Positions 58,621-64,000 of a stretch of 64,000 nt of DNA are shown piece by piece; position 1 is the first letter of the stretch, and each line of letters starts with the position of its first letter. The DNA is from Chamaelirium japonicum (lineage: Eukaryota; Streptophyta; Magnoliopsida; Liliales; Melanthiaceae). The notes beneath the pieces are model-generated. The model saw only the letters and a list, made by a program, of their open reading frames with translations, ran no database searches and was not told the DNA's origin. The stretch lies in the NCBI GenBank assembly GCA_947650365.1, contig OX393551.1, positions 93,470,697 to 93,534,696 of the forward strand. Reading direction: 5' to 3'. A program made the position numbers and the translations under genes.

Positions 58621-61600
58621 TTGGTCGGTTGGGCTCGACATATTCGTGCTGATAACGTATTATGAGATAGAAGAAAGTGAACACCATCAAATGTGCTCCA
58701 CCCTAAAGGGGTTGTATATTATTTATAGGGTATGCTTACTTAGGGCCTAAGCAATCTATGAGAAACCCTAATCTATAGGAAAAAAAGAAGAGAATAGTGA
58801 GATTTAATTATATTATTAAGAAGTGGAGTTTTAGAATTTAGATTCCTTCTTACTTCATTCCTATACCCGTGGCCAATGGACTGGAGTAGGTCTTCTTCTC
58901 TCTTCTATCTTCGTTTATATCTCTGTTCTCTTCTCTCTCCTTTGTCTTCATTTCTCTCTCTGTTTTCCTACGACTGGTCGGTTGGGCTCGACATGTTCGT
59001 ACTGATAACGTGTTATGAGATGGGAGAGAGAGCCGTCAAATATGACCCACCCTAAAAGGATCGTATATTATTTATAGGGTAAGCTTACTTAGGACCTAAG
59101 CAATCTATAGAAAACCCTAATCCATGGGAGAAGAGAGAAGAGAATATGGAGATTTAATTATATTATTAAGAAGTAGAGTTTTTGACTTCATCTCTATTCT
59201 CTCTTTTTCTCTCTTCTCACAATACGTTATCAGCATGAACATGTCGAGCCTGACCGACCAGTCGCAAAAAAATAGAGAGAGAAACAAAGACAGAAGAGAG
59301 AGAAGAATAGAGAAGAGAATAAAGAGATAAATAAAGAGAGAAGAGAGAAGAAGCCCTACTCCAGTCCATTGGCCACGAGTATAGGTGCGAAGTAAGTAGG
59401 AATCTAAATTCTAAAAACCTACTTCTCAATATTTATACGACCCCTTTATGGTGGGGCATGTTTGACGGGTATCTCTTTGTCCTATCTCGAAACACGTTGT
59501 CAACACGAATATATCAAGCCCAACTGACCTGTCCCAAGAAAATGGAGAGAGAAACAAAGACAGAAGTGGAGTTTTTGAATTTAGATTTCTTCTTACTTCA
59601 TACCTATACCTGTAGCCAATGGATTAGAGCAGTACTTTTTCTCTCTTCTCTCTTTATTTATCTCTCTGTTCTATTCTCTTTTCTCTTCTCTCTTCTATAG
59701 AGTTTTCGACTGGAGTAGGACTTCATCTCCCTTCTATCTTCATTCATCTCTCCATTCTCTTCTCTTTTCTTCTCTCTTTTGTCTTTGTTTCTCTCTTCCT
59801 TTTCTTATGACTGGTCGGCTGGGATCGATATGTTCGTGCTGATAACATGTTGTGAAATGGGAGAGAGAGCCGTCAAATATGCCTCACCCTAAAATAATCG
59901 TATAAATATTGCAAAGTAGAGTTTTAGAATTTAGATTCCTTCTTACTTTACAGCTATACCCATGGCCAATGGACTGGAGTATGACCTCTTCTCTCTTCTC
60001 TCTTTGTTTATCTCTTCATTCTCTTTTCTCTTCTTCTCTCTCTTCTCTCTTCGTTTCTTTCTCTACTTCCTTATGACTGGTCTGCTGGGCTCGACATGTT
60101 TGTGTTGATATCATGTTATGAGAAGAGAGAAGAGAATAGAGGAATAAATAAAGAGAGAAGAGAGAAGAAGTCCAACTCTATGTTATTTAACTAGTATATG
60201 ATTATGAAAAAATAGAGAGAGAAACAAAGACAGAAGAGAGAGAAGAAGAGATAATAGAACGGAGAGATAAACAAAGAGAGAAGAAGTCCTGCTCTAGTCC
60301 ATTGGCCATGGGTACAGGTGTAAAGTAAGAAGGAATCTAAATTCTAAATCTCTACTTCTCAATATTTATACGACCTGTTTAGGGTAGGGCATGTTTGATG
60401 GCTCTCTCATTCTCCCATCTCATAAAACTTACCATATAAATAATGTACGACCCCTTTAGGGTGGGGCATATTAGACGGCTCTCTGTTTCTCCTATCTCAT
60501 AATATGTTATCAGTACGAATATATCAAGCCCAACCGACCAGTCATAAGAAACAGAGAAAGAAATGAAGATAGGAGAGAGAGAAGAAGAGAGAGAAGAGAA
60601 TAGAGAGATAAATGAAGAGAGAAGAGAGATGAAGTCCTGCTTCAGTCCATTAACCATGGGTATAGGTGTGAAGTAAGAAGGAATCTAAATTCCAAAACTC
60701 CACTTCTGTCTTCGTTTTTCTTTTTGTTTTCTTGCGACTTGTCGGCTGGGCTCAATAGGTTCATGCTGATAACGTGTTATGAGATGGGAGAAAGAGAGAG
60801 CCATTAACTGAGCCCCACCATAAAGGGGTCGTATAAATATTAGGAAGTAGAGTTTTAGAATTTAGATTCCTTCATACTTCATACCTATACCCATGGTCAA
60901 TGGACTAGAGTGGGATTTCTTCTCTCTTCTCTCTTCGTTTATCTCTCCATTCTTTTCAATTTTCTTCTGTCTTTTCTCTTCGTTTATTTCTCCGTTCTTT
61001 TCTCTCTTCTTTTCTCTCTTTTATCTTATTTTCTTTCTCCGTTTTCTTGTAACTGGTCGGTTAGGCTCAATATGTTCATGCTGATAACGTGTTTTGAGAT
61101 AGGAGAAAGAGAGAGCTATCAAATGTGCCCCACCCCAAAGGGGTCATATATTATTTATAGGGTAGGCTAACTTAGGGCCTAAATAATCTATGAGAAAAAG
61201 AAACAAAGATAGAAGAGAGAAGAAAATATAGAAAGAAACGAAGATATAAGAGAGAGAAGAAGAGAAAGGAGAACGAAGAGATAAACGAAGAGAGTAGAAG
61301 TCTTGCTTTACTCTATTCGTCACGGATATAGGTGTGAAGTAAGAAGAAATTTAAATTCCAAAACTCCACTTCTCAATAGTATCATCTCAACGTTATTATA
61401 ATTATCGAAGTAATGTTACTATAATTATTTATTTAATTATTACATAATTTAATAATTTAATAATTTAATAATTAAGTTTTTAGTAAAATAAATAAATAGT
61501 TTAATTATTTAATTATCTTGTTATTTAATTATTTTTGTACTATTAACAATATAAAGTAAACTAATTAAATAAATATTAATAGAGAAGAGATAAGAAGTCC

Positions 61601-64000
61601 TGCCTAGTCCATTCGCCACGGTATAGGTATGAAGTAAGTAGGAATCTAAATTTCAAAACTCCATAGAAAAGAGAAAAAAAGAGAGAAGAGAACAAAGAGA
61701 TAAATAAAGAAAGAAGAAGTCATGCTCCAGTCCATTGGCTACGGGTATAGGTGTGAACTAAAAAGGAATCTAAATTTCAAAAACTCCACTTTGCAATAAT
61801 TTATTTTATTTAGATAATTCAATAACTATTTATACTACAATAATTATATTTAATTAATTATTTTACTAAAAACTTAATTATTAAATTATTTAAAATATTT
61901 AATAAAAAAATAAATAGTTAATTTAATTAAAAAATTTATTGTAATATTACTATAATAATCATAATAACATCGAGATCATACTATTGCAAAGTAGAGTTTT
62001 GGAATTTAGATTCCTTCTTACTTCAACCTATACCCATGGCTAATGGACTGGAGCAGGGCTTCTTCTCTCTTCTCTCTTTATTTATCTTTACATTCTCTTC
62101 TCTCTTCTTCTCTCTCTTCAGTTTTTATTTCTCTCTCTGTTTTTTTTTCTCTTCTTCTCTCTCTTCTGTAGTGTTTTTGAATTTAGATTCCTTCCTACTT
62201 CATACCTATACCCGTGGCTAATTGACTAGAGTTGGACTTCTTCTCTCTTTATTTATCTCTTCGTTCTTTTCTCTTTTCTTCTCTCTCTTCTGTGGAATTT
62301 TGGAACTTAGATTCCATCTTACTTCACACCTATACCCATGGTGAATGGACTGGAGCAGGACTTCTTTTCTCTTCTCTCTCAATATTTATTTAATTAGTTT
62401 ATTTTATATTGTTAATACTAAAAAGATAATTAAATAACTAGTTAATTAAATTTTTAAATAAATTCAAATTATTTAAATATCTCTTATATTATTTATTAAA
62501 TTAAATTATTAATAACGTGTTTAATAAATTTTATTTAATTTAAGCTCGTCATATTTATGTCTTCATTCTCTTCTCTCTTTCTTCCATCTCACAATACGTT
62601 ATCAGCACGAACATGTCGAGCCCAGCTGACCAGTCGCAAGAAAACGGAGAGAGAAACAAAGACAGAAGTGAACTTTTGGAATTTAGATTCCTTCTTACTT
62701 CACACCTATACCCGTGGTCAATGGAATAGAATAGAAGTTCTCTCTTCTATCTTTGTTTATCTCTCCGTTCTTTTCTTTTTTCTTCTCTCTCTTCTGTCTT
62801 CGTTTCTCTTTCCGTTCTCTCTTCTTTCTTCTTCTCTCTCTTTTGTGGAGTTTTGGAATTTAGATTCCTTCTAGTTCATACCTATATCCGTGTGAAGTAT
62901 AAGTGTAAAGTAAGAAGGAATCTAAATTCCAAAACTCTACTTCTGTCTTCATTTCTTTCTCTGTTTTCTTATGACTAATCGATTGGACTTGATTTGTTTG
63001 TGCTGATAACGTGTTGTGAGATGTGAGAAAGAGAGAGTTGTCAAACGTGTGCTACCATAAAAGGGTTATATAAATACTGAGAAGTAGAGTTTTGGAATTT
63101 AGATTCATTCTTACTTCTCTTTTCTCTTTTCTTCTCCCTTCTCACAATACTTTATCAGCACAAACATGTCGAGCCCAACCGACCAGTCACAAGAAAATAG
63201 AGAGAGAAACAAAGATAGAAGAGAGAGAACAGAGAGATAAACGAAGATAGAAGGGAGAAGAAGTCATGTTCGAGTCCATTCGCCACGGATTTAGGTGTGA
63301 AGTAAAAAAGAATATAAATTCTAAAACTCGACTTCTTTCTTTGTTTCTCTTCCCGTTTTCTTTTGATTGGTCGACTCGGGTCAATATGTTCGTGCTGATA
63401 ACGTATTGCGAGATGGGAGAAAGAGAGAGCCATCGAATATGCCCCACTCTACAGGGGTCATACATTATTTATAGGGTAGGCCTAAGCAATCTATGGGAAA
63501 CCCTAATCCATGAGAGAGATCCGACAGTGGACAGTCATCCTTCTTACTTCACACTTATACTGTGGTGAATGGACTGGAGCAAGACTTCTTCTCTCTTCTA
63601 TCTTTGTTTATCTCTCTGTTCTTTTATGTCTTTTTTTCTCTTTTTTGTTTTTGTTTATCTCTCCGTTCTCTTCTCTTTTCTTCTCTCTCTTCTATCTTTG
63701 TTTCTCTCTTTGTTTTCTTATGACTGGTCGGTTGGGCTCGACATGTTCGTGCTAATAACATGTTGTGAGGTGGGAGAAAGCGAGAAGAGAACAGAGAGAT
63801 AAGCACAGAGAGAATTGTTAAATATTAAATTATCTTACAACACATCATCAGTATGAACATGTCGAAGAAAGAAGAGAGAAGAGAGAAAAGGAAAGAGAGA
63901 AGAAGTCCTACAATCAATTAATCAGAATTTAAATCTCTTTTATAAATAATATTCATACCTAATTTATATTTATATCTCTTCTACCTGCAATCAATTAAAT

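Larger units (their letters stand above)
36196..64000. repeat. 27.8-kb mosaic of a short LTR-like repeat family in both orientations
   Basis: By eye there are about 65-70 copies of a marker phrase close to CGTTATCAGCACGAACATG, some 29 on the plus and 39 on the minus strand. A full unit, read toward the marker, has: a ...CCACGGGTATAGGTGTGAAG block; GGAATCTAAATTCCAAAAC; a CT-rich tract; a telobox; TATAAATA; GGGTGGGGCACGTTTGACGG; CACAACA; the marker; GAGCCCAGCCGACCAGTCG; and a long GA-rich tract. The order TATA, then about 70 bases, then a primer-like site, then a purine tract resembles a terminal-repeat retrotransposon in miniature, all fossil. Exact LTR ends are unresolved. No host gene is seen in this region. 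It runs off the right edge. Confidence 0.85.

Noticed and set aside
36196-64000. Dozens of open frames of 60-120 codons with recurring MEFWNLDSFLLHTYTRG and LSLLSLFLSPF phrases that look like small membrane proteins
   Set aside because: They are translations of the CT-rich short repeat, occur on both strands and in several frames, and vary with each unit. Pyrimidine-rich tracts lack stops, so openness is no evidence of coding.
36196-64000. Telomere-derived sequence, because of many TTTAGGG-like words
   Set aside because: The words are single and occur at fixed places in the unit (ATTAGGGTTT and CTTTAGGGTGGGG), never as tandem TTTAGGG runs.

Overview
The window is repeat-dense nuclear DNA from a flowering plant. 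The evidence is a CACTA (En/Spm-type) DNA transposon with a TNP2-family transposase, Ty3/gypsy retroelements of the Tat lineage (two RNase H domains and a large extra gene antisense to pol), and decayed but clearly recognisable pieces of plant genes (an auxin response factor and a second gene) carried inside the transposon. I see no ordinary single-copy host gene, and I cannot name the species.

Layout. (1) Positions 1-22072 hold Tat element A on the minus strand: its plus-strand antisense gene (240-3081), pol (3696-6953), gag-pro (18713-21080), primer-binding site and 5' LTR (21245-22072). Its 3' LTR lies off the left edge. (2) An 11,502-bp CACTA element (7208-18709) sits inside A between pol and gag-pro. 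It has 29-bp perfect terminal inverted repeats and a 3-bp target duplication CAG. It carries apparently intact tnpD and tnpA genes and the captured gene pieces. (3) Element A sits in the antisense gene of a second, plus-strand Tat element B. The visible parts of B are the start of that gene (22073-22152), a 118-bp tandem array rich in GATC and TTGAC motifs, and a 3' LTR (35324-36195). (4) Positions 1023-23843 and 23844-35156 are a head-to-tail tandem duplication with a GGT microhomology joint. The second copy lacks the CACTA element and shows its empty target site. The size difference between the copies (11,508 bp) equals CACTA (11,502) plus target duplication (3) plus one 3-bp indel (3). (5) Positions 36196-64000 are a mosaic of about 65-70 copies, in both orientations, of a short LTR-like repeat. 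Each has a TATA box, often a telobox, a candidate half-tRNA primer site and long purine or pyrimidine tracts. AT-rich modules and the 3' end of a third Tat element (48610-50832) interrupt the mosaic.

The junctions give an order of events: the short repeats came first; B landed in them; A landed in B; the A/B block was tandemly duplicated (LTR copies differ at about 0.5% of sites by eye); CACTA then inserted into one copy. CACTA is the youngest visible event and the only element here that looks able to encode its own movement.

The most interesting signals are: host gene capture with introns retained inside a young CACTA element; a fixed-length 33-bp hairpin, with paired base changes, once per 118-bp period of the Tat 3' arrays; dense inverted TTGAC (W-box-like) palindromes in the same arrays; and a short repeat family whose putative primer site matches the anticodon arm of tRNA-Ile rather than a tRNA 3' end.
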